DNA of 64,000 nt, from contig JAHDBV010000009.1 in assembly GCA_020630195.1 (NCBI GenBank), positions 16,334 through 80,333 of the forward strand. The letters are read 5' to 3'. This DNA is from Acidimicrobiales bacterium. GTDB lineage: Bacteria > Actinomycetota > Acidimicrobiia > Acidimicrobiales > SZUA-35. The notes beneath the pieces are model-generated. The model was not told the DNA's origin, ran no database searches, and was given only the letters and a program-made list of their open reading frames with translations. The position numbers and the translations under genes were made by a program. Below are positions 33,478-41,839 of this stretch, one piece after another. Numbering within the stretch: position 1 is the first letter of the stretch; each line of letters opens with the position of its first letter.

Positions 33478-34446
33478 TCAGGCTCCTGGTGCCGGATGGA
33501 TGAGGGAGGCCAGATTGGCCCGGATGCGCTCGGCGGCCGGCTGCTCCCCCGGGACGAAGGGGGTGCCGGTGAGGCGCTCGAAGAAGGTGGTGTAGCGCTC
33601 GGAGGTGCGTTGGAAGACCTCGTCGCCGAGCTCGGGCACGTCCCCGTCGCCGGTGAAGCCGGCGGCTCGCAGCGCGAGACGGACCGGTTCCTTGTCGAAC
33701 CCCTCCGGGGTCCGGCCCGCCGCGATGGTGTCCTCGAGTCCGTCGAGGTCCCAGAACCGGCTCGAGTCGGGGGTGTGCACCTCGTCGATGAGACGCAGGG
33801 TGCCCGCCGCGTCGACGCCGAACTCGTACTTGGTGTCGGCGAGGGCGAAGCCGGCGGCCCGGGCCCGCTCGGTGCCCCGCTCGAACACGGCGAGCGCCAC
33901 CTCACACACGTGGGCCCAGAGCTCCGCGTCGACGAGGCCGCGCTCGACGATCTCGGCCGAGGTGATCGGCTCGTCGTGGGCGCCGTGTTGCGCCTTCGTG
34001 GTGGGGGTGATGATCGGCTCGGGCAGCGGGCCGTGGGCGGTGAGTCCGTCGGGCAGCGTGATGCCGTAGAGCGTGCGTTCCCCGTCGAGGTACCGCGGCA
34101 GCAACGACGTGGACGTCGATCCGGTGAGACGGCCGCGCACCACCACCTCGACCGGCAGCGGGGTGGTGTCGATGCAGAGCGAGACGTTGGGGTCGGGCAC
34201 GTCGAGCAGGTGATGGTCGACGAGGTCGGCGATCTGGTCGAACCACCAGGCGGCCACCTGGGTCAGCACCTGCCCCTTGTGGGGCACGAGGCCGATGATC
34301 GAGTCGAACGCCGAGATCCGATCGGAGGTGACCAGCAGGCGTCGCCCGTCGGGCAGCACCCAGCCATCACGAACCTTGCCGGAGAAGCGCCCGGGAAGCT
34401 CGAGATCGACCGACGCGAGCGTCTGCCCCGCCGCCGTGGTGCCCAT
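33478..34446 (-). CDS. purC: SAICAR synthase
   Basis: Joins CAIR and aspartate with ATP. 322 residues, the longer form found in actinobacteria and eukaryotes. Motifs include GKVRDGW, TSDRISAFD, and TKYEFGVD followed by LIDEVHTPDSSR. CATCAT lies 6 nt before the ATG (34453-34458, complement), so besides readthrough from purL-purQ there may be a second, leaderless promoter here. A hairpin lies in the 146-bp gap upstream. Confidence 0.95.
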   Translation of the reverse strand: MGTTAAGQTLASVDLELPGRFSGKVRDGWVLPDGRRLLVTSDRISAFDSIIGLVPHKGQVLTQVAAWWFDQIADLVDHHLLDVPDPNVSLCIDTTPLPVEVVVRGRLTGSTSTSLLPRYLDGERTLYGITLPDGLTAHGPLPEPIITPTTKAQHGAHDEPITSAEIVERGLVDAELWAHVCEVALAVFERGTERARAAGFALADTKYEFGVDAAGTLRLIDEVHTPDSSRFWDLDGLEDTIAAGRTPEGFDKEPVRLALRAAGFTGDGDVPELGDEVFQRTSERYTTFFERLTGTPFVPGEQPAAERIRANLASLIHPAPGA

Positions 34447-34519
34447 CGGATCATGATGCCGGACGGACCGCCATCGGGCGCGGAACTGAACGAAACGTCA
34501 AGCATGTCATTCGTCGATT

Positions 34520-34534
34520 CCCCGCCTGGCGGGG
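34520..34534 (-). terminator. Compact GC hairpin between orf254 and purC
   Basis: CCCCGCC and GGCGGGG form a tight stem (effectively 6 bp with a 3-nt loop) 58 bp past the upstream gene's stop, followed by a less GC-rich stretch. It may partly terminate transcription before the internal purC promoter. Confidence 0.4.
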
Positions 34535-34592
34535 ACCATCGGCGAGGGCGACCAAGAGGGGTGGGCCCATGCGCGCGGAGCCCCGTGGGATC

Positions 34593-35357
34593 TCAGCCCG
34601 GCGAGGCGGTCATCGGACCGACCGACACGGTGCCGTGGAAGCCGTCGGGGCCGGCGGTGTCGGCCCACCACGCACCGGGCTCGGGATCGCCGTCGGCGGG
34701 GAGCGGGACCACACCGGCGGTCGCGCCGGTGTGGGCGAGACCGAACCGGGCCCCACCGGCGAGGACCGGCGCGACGACCCGCAGCCGGGGCTCCCACCGA
34801 GCGAGTAGTGCACCGGCGGTCGGGCTCCCGTCGGCCCGGGCGGCGACACACACGTGGTCGTGGCCGAGGAGGGCGATGGTGGCCGAGTGCGGGTCGGCGG
34901 CGAGGATGCGCCGGGCCATCGTCGCGTCCCGGTCGTCCTCGACGAGGTGGAGCGTCGACAGGTCGATCGCACCACCGGGCCCGACCCAGGGGCCGTCCGC
35001 GGCGATGACGGTGACCCCGGCGGCCCGGAGCCCGACCACGAGGTCGGTGATCGCCGGACTCGAGCGCCCGTCGTCGTGGTCGGGTGGCCGGTTCCAGAAC
35101 GGGTCGGCGCGCAGCCGCGTGGCATCTCCCGTGTCGACGGCGTCCTGGGCCGAGAGCGGGAGCTCGAGCGCGACCGTCACGGACGAACCGGCGGCGCGCG
35201 CCCGTTCGGCCACGACACCCACGAGCCGGGGCAACTCGACCGTGCCGGGCACGTCGCCGATGAGGAGCAGCGAGCCGGACCGCACGAGCGGCGCCAGCGC
35301 GTCGGCCGCGACGGCGACCGGATCCAGTCCGGACTCAGGCGACGGCGGCGACCCCAC
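34593..35357 (-). CDS. Unknown protein inside the purine operon, distant EreA/ChaN-like
   Basis: 254 residues, cytoplasmic, no membrane segment. LLLIGDVPGTVELPRLVG near 30-47 and VTVALELPLS near 60 recall the IGExHGTxExP and ALE motifs of the erythromycin-esterase/ChaN/TraB fold, but the metal-binding Glu and His of the first motif are replaced by Asp/Val and Pro. A later LLGHDHVCV could supply a His. If the fold is right the site is altered. The GTG start lies inside the last 23 nt of purQ in another frame, so translation is coupled to purQ. Function unknown; its place between purQ and purC is unusual. Confidence 0.55.
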   Translation of the reverse strand: MGSPPSPESGLDPVAVAADALAPLVRSGSLLLIGDVPGTVELPRLVGVVAERARAAGSSVTVALELPLSAQDAVDTGDATRLRADPFWNRPPDHDDGRSSPAITDLVVGLRAAGVTVIAADGPWVGPGGAIDLSTLHLVEDDRDATMARRILAADPHSATIALLGHDHVCVAARADGSPTAGALLARWEPRLRVVAPVLAGGARFGLAHTGATAGVVPLPADGDPEPGAWWADTAGPDGFHGTVSVGPMTASPG

Positions 35358-36096
35358 GGGCGAAGAGTGGCAGGCAGTTGCCGACGGTGCCGGATCGGCC
35401 CGGTCGACGGTGCAACGGATCCTGACGGTCGAGCACGTGGTCCTCGGGGTGCGGCATCAGGCCGAGCACGCGGCCGGTGGCGTCGCTCACCCCGGCGATG
35501 TCGCCCGCGGAGCCGTTGGGGTTGGCCGGGTAGGCCTCACCGGCCGCGGCACCGGCGCCGTCGCCGTAGCGCAGGGCGATCCGGCCCGCGTCGGTCACGG
35601 CGTCGAGGTCGGAACTGATGAACCGGCCCTCGCCGTGGGCGATCGGGCAGCGCAACGGTTCGGTCAGACCATCGGTCCAGACCGACGTCGCCGTGGGCAC
35701 CAGTTCGACCCACCGGCACTCGAAGCGCCCGGAGGTGTTGTGGCCGAGGGTCGCCTTCACCCCGTCGAGGCCCGGCAGGATGCCGTGACGCACGAGGGCC
35801 TGGAAGCCGTTGCAGATCCCGATCACCGGCATCCCGGCATCGACGGCGGTGTGGAGGGTCTCGCCGAACTCACGCTGGAGATCGAGGCCGAACAGTCGGC
35901 CGGCGCCGAGGGCATCGCCATAGGAGAAGCCGCCGGGCACGGCGAGGATCTGGTGGTCGCCGAGGCGCACTTCACCGGCCCGCAGGGCCGTCAACGGGGC
36001 GACGGTGGTGTCGGCACCGGCGAGCTCGAAGGCCCGGGCGAGGTCGCCGTCCCGGTTGGTGCCGGGGGCGACGGGGATGAGCACGGAGGGTTTCAT
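35335..36096 (-). CDS. purQ: FGAM synthase, glutaminase subunit
   Basis: Class I glutamine amidotransferase that delivers ammonia to PurL. 253 residues. The nucleophile Cys lies in GICNGFQ near 93, with HGEGRF and the C-terminal MPHPED giving the His-Glu pair. PGGFSYGD is the oxyanion region. The C-terminus (HRRPGRSGTVGNCLPLF) matches other PurQ. Overlaps purL by 4 nt and the downstream unknown gene by 23 nt. Confidence 0.95.
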   Translation of the reverse strand: MKPSVLIPVAPGTNRDGDLARAFELAGADTTVAPLTALRAGEVRLGDHQILAVPGGFSYGDALGAGRLFGLDLQREFGETLHTAVDAGMPVIGICNGFQALVRHGILPGLDGVKATLGHNTSGRFECRWVELVPTATSVWTDGLTEPLRCPIAHGEGRFISSDLDAVTDAGRIALRYGDGAGAAAGEAYPANPNGSAGDIAGVSDATGRVLGLMPHPEDHVLDRQDPLHRRPGRSGTVGNCLPLFARGVAAVA

Positions 36097-38945
36097 GCGG
36101 GGCTCCCGTCGTCGGAGGCGGTGCCGTGGTGGCCGGTGAGGGCGGTGGCGATCCGATCGAGGCCCACGTCGAGCACGACGTCGTCCTCGTCGGCGAGGTG
36201 GAGCCGCCCGGTGTCGGTCACGGCGCCGATGCGGATGGCGTCGGGGATGATCGAGAGCAGGGCCTCGGCGTCGCCGGGGGCCACTTCGAGCAGGTACCGA
36301 CCGGGGCCTTCCCCGAAACAGATCTCGGCGTGGCGGGCTCCGGGGAGATCGAGGTCGACGCCGAGCCCACCGGCGTGGGCCCACTCCGCGGCAGCGACGG
36401 CGAGGCCGCCTTCGCTCAGGTCGTGGGCCGAGACAACGAGGCCGGCCCGGATCGCCGCCGCGGTCTGATGGTGGCGACGGCGGGCGTCGAGGTCGATACC
36501 GGGCAGGGCGCCACCGTGGTCGGGCCCGAGGGCCGCGTCGAGATGGCTGCCGCCGAGGGCCCCGGCGGCCGGTCCGACGAGCCACACGTCGTCGCCCGCG
36601 GCACCGACGCCGGTGAGCGGCACGGTGTCGAGGGAGTCACAGATCCCGAGGGCGGTGATGACGAGGGTCGGGGTGACCGGGTCGGCCACGCCCTCGTCGT
36701 CGACGTAGACGTTGAACAGCGAGTCCTTGCCGGACACGAACGGGGCGCCGTGGTGCACGGCGGCGTCGTGGCAACCCCGACAGGCGTCCACGAGGCCGCC
36801 GAGGGTGGCGGCATCGGTCGGATCGCCCCACGAGAAGTTGTCGAGCAGCGACATGCCGGCCGGGTCGGCGCCGGCGACGACCGCGTTGCGGATCGCCTCG
36901 TCGATGACGGCCCACGCCATCAGCTCGGCGTCGAGGGCGCCGTAACGGGCGTTGACCCCGATGCCGAGCACGGCGGCCCGGTCGCCGGAGGTGCCGACCG
37001 GGACGACACTCGTGCCGTCGGCCAGGCCGTCACCGTTGGCCCCGCCGATGGGGCGCACCACGGTGTTGCCGAGGATCTCGTGGTCGTAGGTGTGCACGAC
37101 ATCCGCGTTCGACCGCACCGACGGATGGGACAACACGGCGAGCAGCGCCGCGGTGTGATCGAGGTCGACCGTGTCGCGGGGTGGTCGGGTCCGATCGGGC
37201 GCGACGGCGGTGAGACGGCGGCGGGGTGCACCCTCGTGGAGGAAGTGGGCGTCGAGGTCGATGAGGGTGTCCTCACCGTCTCGCACGACGATGCGGCCGT
37301 CGCCGGTGAAGGTGCCGATGACGGCGGCGTCGACCGACCAGATCTCGGCGAGTCGGAGCACCGGCTCGGGATCGGGGCAGGCGAGCACCATGCGCTCCTG
37401 GGCCTCGGACAGCCACACCTCCCACGGGGCGAGGCCCGGGTACTTGCGGGGCACGTCGTCGAGCTGCACGTCGCAGCCGAGTTCGGAGGCCATCTCGCCG
37501 ACCGACGACGACAGGCCACCGGCACCGCAGTCGGTGATGGCGGAGTAGACCCCGGCGTCGCGGGCGGCCACGACGACGTCGATGAGGCCCTTCTCGACGA
37601 TCGGATCGCCGATCTGCACCGATGACCCGGCAACCTCCGCGGTCTCGACCCCCATCGTCTGGGACGAGAAGGTCGCACCACCGACACCGTCACGGCCGAC
37701 GGCACCGCCGAGCACGACGATGTGGTCGCCGGCGGCCGGTTCGGTCCGATGGCTGCCGGCGGGCAGGACCCCGAGGCACCCGGCGAAGACGAGCGGTGTG
37801 GTGACGTAGCCGGGGTCGTGCACGATCGCCCCGGCGATCGTCGGCACACCGATCTTGTTGCCGTAGTCGCCGACACCGGCGATGACCCCCCGCCGGATCC
37901 GGCGGGGATGGAGCACACCGTCGGGCACGTCGGCCGCCGGGGTGTCGGTGGGGCCGAAGCAGAGGATGTCGGTGATGGCGATCGGCTTGGCCGACACCCC
38001 GAGGATGTCGCGGACGACACCGCCGACACCGGTGTTCGACCCGCCGAAGGGTTCGAGGGCGGAGGGATGGTTGTGGGTCTCGGCCTTGATGGCGAGCTCC
38101 CAACCCGGCTCGAACTCGACGAGGCCGGCGTTGTCGACGAACGCGGAGGTGACCCACGGTGCGTCGATCGTGTCGGTGGCGGCCCGCAGGAACTGCTTGA
38201 GGAGCCCGTCGACGACCTCACCGTCGTGATGCCCCGACGCGTCGTCGATCGTGATCTCCGCCCGGAACGTCGTGTGCTGGCAGTGCTCCGACCAGGTCTG
38301 GGCGATCATCTCGATCTCGGCGTCGGTGGCCGGACGACCGAGGTCGGCGAAGTGGGCTCGCACCGCGGCGAGCTCCACGCCGTCGAGCCCGAGGCGTCGG
38401 GTCCGACCGAGTTCGGCGAGACCGTCCGCGTCGAGTGCACCGACGTGGATCCGGGTCGTGGCGGGCGTCGCCGCGTCCGGGTCGGTGAAGGCCGGCGGCA
38501 GGTCGCCGAGGGCATGGCGTTCGACGACGTCGTTGTGCAGCACCCGCCGGGCGAGCTCGGTGGGGTCGGCCGCGCCGTGCACGACGAACCGGCGGCCGAG
38601 AGCCACGGCGGTCACGTCGAGCCCGTCGGCCCGGGCGACACGGAGCAGCTCGGCGGCCTCCCGGTCGGTCACACCCGGCCGCATCCCGGTCTCGATCACC
38701 GTGGCGTCACCCTCCACCGGGTGATCGGCCCGCGGCAGGTACCACCCGGCCACGGGATCGAGCACGTAGGTGTCGAGGAGCCGACCGATGGCCGCCTCGT
38801 CGAGCCGGCCCGCGAGATGCACGATCCGGTACTCGTCGAGGAAGTCGACCTCGAGGCCGGCGTCCCGGCTCTGCTCCACCAGTCCGCCGGGGCCGTCGCC
38901 CGCGCGCGCCGGACCGATGATGAATGACCACTCCGCCAGAGTCAC
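36093..38945 (-). CDS. purL: FGAM synthase, synthetase subunit with fused PurS-type N-terminus
   Basis: Converts FGAR to FGAM with ATP and ammonia from PurQ. 950 residues, about 200 more than the usual small PurL (about 740). The N-terminal extension contains two repeats of a PurS-like alpha/beta unit (about 3-85 and 85-165), so the third subunit is fused here and no separate purS gene is seen. The core has TWSEHCQHTT, KAETHNHPSALEPFGG and the second-half GGLAVAAAEWA. The GTG start follows CAGACT by 7 nt (38953-38958, complement), making this the leaderless head of the purine operon. Confidence 0.94.
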   Translation of the reverse strand: MTLAEWSFIIGPARAGDGPGGLVEQSRDAGLEVDFLDEYRIVHLAGRLDEAAIGRLLDTYVLDPVAGWYLPRADHPVEGDATVIETGMRPGVTDREAAELLRVARADGLDVTAVALGRRFVVHGAADPTELARRVLHNDVVERHALGDLPPAFTDPDAATPATTRIHVGALDADGLAELGRTRRLGLDGVELAAVRAHFADLGRPATDAEIEMIAQTWSEHCQHTTFRAEITIDDASGHHDGEVVDGLLKQFLRAATDTIDAPWVTSAFVDNAGLVEFEPGWELAIKAETHNHPSALEPFGGSNTGVGGVVRDILGVSAKPIAITDILCFGPTDTPAADVPDGVLHPRRIRRGVIAGVGDYGNKIGVPTIAGAIVHDPGYVTTPLVFAGCLGVLPAGSHRTEPAAGDHIVVLGGAVGRDGVGGATFSSQTMGVETAEVAGSSVQIGDPIVEKGLIDVVVAARDAGVYSAITDCGAGGLSSSVGEMASELGCDVQLDDVPRKYPGLAPWEVWLSEAQERMVLACPDPEPVLRLAEIWSVDAAVIGTFTGDGRIVVRDGEDTLIDLDAHFLHEGAPRRRLTAVAPDRTRPPRDTVDLDHTAALLAVLSHPSVRSNADVVHTYDHEILGNTVVRPIGGANGDGLADGTSVVPVGTSGDRAAVLGIGVNARYGALDAELMAWAVIDEAIRNAVVAGADPAGMSLLDNFSWGDPTDAATLGGLVDACRGCHDAAVHHGAPFVSGKDSLFNVYVDDEGVADPVTPTLVITALGICDSLDTVPLTGVGAAGDDVWLVGPAAGALGGSHLDAALGPDHGGALPGIDLDARRRHHQTAAAIRAGLVVSAHDLSEGGLAVAAAEWAHAGGLGVDLDLPGARHAEICFGEGPGRYLLEVAPGDAEALLSIIPDAIRIGAVTDTGRLHLADEDDVVLDVGLDRIATALTGHHGTASDDGSPA

Positions 38946-39035
38946 GGTGCCGAGTCTGGCCGATCGACGCGCCAAAAGTGTGGGTTCCCCCGGGGTTCCG
39001 TGCCTCGAACGGTCGGCGCACTACCGTCACACCAC

Positions 39036-39689
39036 GTGACCGACTCCTTCATCCTCGGTGTCGACCTCGACGGCGTCTGCGCCGATTACACCGCCGGGCT
39101 CCGCCGGGTGGTCGCCGACGATCGGGGTGTGGCCCCCGAGGACCTCCCGCTCGAACGGAGCTGGGGGTTCGAGGAATGGGGCCTCGACGCCGCCGAGTTC
39201 GAACGACTCCACCGCAAGGCCGTGAACGAGGAACGCATCCTCGCGACCCTGCCCGTGATCGAGGGCTGCGCCGACGCCTTGTGGCGCCTGTCCGACGCCG
39301 GCATCTGGATCCGGATCATCACGCACCGGCTCTACACGAACTGGAGCCACCAGTCGGCGGTGGCCGACACGGTGTCGTGGCTCGACGCGGCGTCGGTCCC
39401 CTATCGGGACCTGTGCTTCCTCGGCGCCAAGCCGCAGGTCGAGGCCGACCTCTACATCGACGACGCACCCCACAACGTCAAGGCGCTGCGTCAGGCCGGC
39501 AACGACGTGATCGTGTTCACCCAGCCCTACAACACCGGCATCGGCGGTCTGCGCGCGAACAACTGGATCGAGGCCGAAGAGATCATCCTCGACGCGGCCT
39601 CCCGCAAGGGCATGGTGCAGCCGCAGTTCCCCGGGATCGACGCCGGGGCGGATCGATTGGCGCGACGGCGGGGTGAGCCGTCGGACTGA
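39036..39689 (+). CDS. HAD-family 5' nucleotidase
   Basis: 217 residues. The nucleophile motif is LGVDLDGVCADY (residues 6-17), followed by a helical cap with RSWGFEEWG, motif II TH in IRIITHRLYTNW, and the DDAPHNV and NTGIGG segments, a pattern seen in the 5'(3')-deoxyribonucleotidase (NT5C) group. It would dephosphorylate nucleoside monophosphates. The GTG lies 8 nt after TACCGT (39022-39027), a leaderless start, divergent from purL, which suits a role in nucleotide balance. Confidence 0.78.
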   Translation: MTDSFILGVDLDGVCADYTAGLRRVVADDRGVAPEDLPLERSWGFEEWGLDAAEFERLHRKAVNEERILATLPVIEGCADALWRLSDAGIWIRIITHRLYTNWSHQSAVADTVSWLDAASVPYRDLCFLGAKPQVEADLYIDDAPHNVKALRQAGNDVIVFTQPYNTGIGGLRANNWIEAEEIILDAASRKGMVQPQFPGIDAGADRLARRRGEPSD

Positions 39690-39698
39690 GCCCCGGGA

Positions 39699-39932
39699 TC
39701 AGGCGGCGGGGACGGTGGCCGCCGACAGGCGGTCGAGCGCGTCACTCCACCAGGAGGTCTCGACGACCGAGACGCCCGGCAGTTCACCGAGCAGTTCGTC
39801 GATGAGCGAGATCAGTGCGGGCACCTCACGGCTGTCGGCCCGGAGGTCGAGCAGATGATCCATGACGCGACCACGGTCGATGAGCTGACCCTGGATCTCG
39901 GAGCGGTATGTGGCGAGGACCTGTTCGATCAC
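39699..39932 (-). CDS. Small hypothetical protein
   Basis: 77 residues, not recognised, mostly helical: MIEQVLATYRSEIQG at the start and DELLGELPGVSVVETSWW near the end. The GTG at 39932 is preferred over an in-frame ATG at 39965 because CAGACT lies 6 nt upstream of it (39939-39944, complement), the spacing seen for other leaderless genes here. It converges on the nucleotidase gene with 9 bp between stops. Confidence 0.55.
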   Translation of the reverse strand: MIEQVLATYRSEIQGQLIDRGRVMDHLLDLRADSREVPALISLIDELLGELPGVSVVETSWWSDALDRLSAATVPAA

Positions 39933-39938
39933 GTACAG

Positions 39939-39944
39939 AGTCTG
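39939..39944 (-). promoter_or_regulatory. -10 hexamer that fixes the start of the 77-residue ORF
   Basis: CAGACT, 6 nt before the GTG at 39932 and inside the longer version of the ORF. Confidence 0.45.
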
Positions 39945-39996
39945 CCACCTCGGAGGGGTGACCATGGCATCGGTTTCATGAGTTCATCCGCCCGAC

Positions 39997-40881
39997 TCAC
40001 GCCACGACGACGACGAGATCCCCGATTTCCGCCCAGTTGTAGAGCCATTCGGCCTGATCGTCACGCTGGCGGATACACCCGGCGGATTGGTAGGTGCCGA
40101 GCTCGTCGACGGTCTGCATGGGCGTTCCGTCGGCGTAGCGGGGGATGGCGTGGAAGCCGATCGGCAGCCGGCCGCCGTGGTAGAAGCGCACCATGTGGGT
40201 CATGGTGATCCCGTCGTGGCCCGCCCAGGCGAGGGGCGACTTCGAGAAGATCCGATGGTTGCCCCGCGGCGGCACGTTGCGTCGACCGCTGACGAGGTAG
40301 GAGTTCACCACGACGTCGCCGTGGTCGATGACCCAGATCCGCTGGGCCGAGTCCGAGTAGACGATCCGGCGGCCGCTGCCGGAGTTCACGGGCACGTCGG
40401 GGAAGACGGGCGGCGGGGCGACGGGATCGGCCGTGCCGGTCGAGGTGATGAACTCGGGCGACTCGGAGAAGCCGAGCAGGATGACGGCCCGCTCGTCCCC
40501 GCCGCCGAGGCGTCCCTGCCAGTAGGCGAGGCCGCCGGCGTCGGGGCCGCGGTCCAACACGTTGCGGTAGACGAGATCCACGAAGGTGTCGTCGTCGACG
40601 GGGCCGTAGGTGTCGCTCCACTCGGGGGCACCCATGAACTGCTCGGCGATGGCCACGAGGGGCAGACCACCGACGTAGCGACCGACCCAGTACTCGAGAC
40701 CGCCGTCGTCGGGCGAACGATCGAAGGTGGCCTGGTAGAGGCGCACGATCGAATCGCGCACACCGGGATCATCGGCGGGGTCGACCTGGGTGGCGTCGTC
40801 GGTCTGGGCCGCGGCGGGTGCGCTCAGACCGGACACGACGACCAACGCGGCGAACAGGATCGCGAGCAGACGGCGGGTCAT
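39997..40881 (-). CDS. Secreted DUF4214 + L,D-transpeptidase (YkuD) protein
   Basis: 294 residues. Signal peptide (residues 1-25, ending SAPAAAQ), two DUF4214-type units (about 45-150, RSPDDGGLEYW and RGPDAGGLAYW), then a YkuD domain (about 170-294). The YkuD domain has FHAIPRYADG and the active site SAGCIRQ, with Cys as nucleophile. YkuD enzymes form 3-3 cross-links in peptidoglycan or attach proteins to it. DUF4214 is found in exported adhesin-like proteins, so this pairing may anchor or remodel the envelope. The ATG lies 6 nt after CATCAT (40888-40893, complement), a leaderless start. Confidence 0.85.
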   Translation of the reverse strand: MTRRLLAILFAALVVVSGLSAPAAAQTDDATQVDPADDPGVRDSIVRLYQATFDRSPDDGGLEYWVGRYVGGLPLVAIAEQFMGAPEWSDTYGPVDDDTFVDLVYRNVLDRGPDAGGLAYWQGRLGGGDERAVILLGFSESPEFITSTGTADPVAPPPVFPDVPVNSGSGRRIVYSDSAQRIWVIDHGDVVVNSYLVSGRRNVPPRGNHRIFSKSPLAWAGHDGITMTHMVRFYHGGRLPIGFHAIPRYADGTPMQTVDELGTYQSAGCIRQRDDQAEWLYNWAEIGDLVVVVA

Positions 40882-40974
40882 GTGGTCATGATGCCACGCA
40901 GCGTGGGAACTTCGGCGGAACACCGCTGATCCCGGGGATCCCGCCGACTCGGCTCGGGTCGTACGCTCGGATCG

Positions 40975-41481
40975 ATGTTGGCCGGACTCGCCTCGATCGC
41001 CGCCGTGCTCCTGGCCGTGGTGTTCGCGTTCGCGGCGTTCGCGAAGTTGCGCGATCCCGCCGGCACGCGGGCCGGGTTGGCCGAGCTCGGGTTGCCCGCG
41101 ACCGGGGTGCTCCTCGGATTGCTGGTGGCCACCGAGCTGTCGTTGACGCTCTCCCTGCTGCTCGCGCCGGGGACCGCCGCCATCGGGGCCGTGGCGGTCC
41201 TGGTGGTCTTCAGCCTCGTGTTGGCCGAGCTGCGCTCGCGGGGCAACCGAGCACCCTGTCGGTGCTTCGGCGAGATCGCCCCCACCACGGCCGGGCGACC
41301 CGAACAGGTCCGCAACGGCCTGCTGGTGGGGCTCGGCCTGCTCGCCACCCAGGTCGACCGGTTGGTGTGGCCGGGCGCCCTCGCGGTCATCGTCGCCGTG
41401 GTCGGCCTCGGCGCCGCGGCGGTCTGGTGGCGACGGTCCGGCGTCGGAAACGTCGACGGAACGGGCCAGACTCTCCGGTGA
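40975..41481 (+). CDS. MauE/DoxX-type membrane protein with CRCFG motif
   Basis: 168 residues, four hydrophobic helices (about 3-22, 42-60, 67-85, 130-148). The PCRCFGEIA motif (about 94-102) in a loop is the hallmark of MauE-like proteins, which are thought to assist disulfide formation or electron transfer to exported proteins. The ATG is 7 nt after TACGCT (40962-40967), a leaderless start. The stop overlaps the start of the next gene as TGATG, so the lipoprotein that follows may be its partner. Confidence 0.8.
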   Translation: MLAGLASIAAVLLAVVFAFAAFAKLRDPAGTRAGLAELGLPATGVLLGLLVATELSLTLSLLLAPGTAAIGAVAVLVVFSLVLAELRSRGNRAPCRCFGEIAPTTAGRPEQVRNGLLVGLGLLATQVDRLVWPGALAVIVAVVGLGAAAVWWRRSGVGNVDGTGQTLR

Positions 41482-41810
41482 TGTCACGCGTTCGCTTCGC
41501 TCTCCTCGCCGCCTTCCTGGCCGTGGCCGCCTCGTGCGCCCCCGGGGAGCCGACCGACGCCCTCGAGCTGCAGACCCGGCTCGCCGAAGACGCCGGGCTC
41601 GACGCCTCGACCGCCCAGTGCGTGGCCAACGAGCTGTTCGCACTCGCCGCCCGGGCCGAGCCCGAGGACAACCGCGAGTTCGACATCGCCGTGCACGGCT
41701 TCGACATCGAGGGTGACGTCGGCCGCGCCGGCTCCATCGACGAGATGGAGGAGAACGTGCCGGGGATCACCGAGGTGATCCGCACCGTGGCTGCCGACTG
41801 CGGCGCCTGA
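41481..41810 (+). CDS. Small lipoprotein
   Basis: 109 residues. The N-terminus MSRVRFALLAAFLAVAASC ends in a lipobox (AASC) for lipidation at Cys19. The mature part is acidic with two further Cys (TAQCVAN, AADCGA) that could pair. Family not recognised. Its start overlaps the MauE-like gene's stop by one base, so the two are cotranslated; disulfide formation in this lipoprotein by the MauE-like protein is a reasonable inference. The open frame extends upstream but the signal sequence fixes this start. Confidence 0.7.
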   Translation: MSRVRFALLAAFLAVAASCAPGEPTDALELQTRLAEDAGLDASTAQCVANELFALAARAEPEDNREFDIAVHGFDIEGDVGRAGSIDEMEENVPGITEVIRTVAADCGA

Positions 41811-41839
41811 GCGACGATCGCCCGGAGCGGGCGGCGGAA

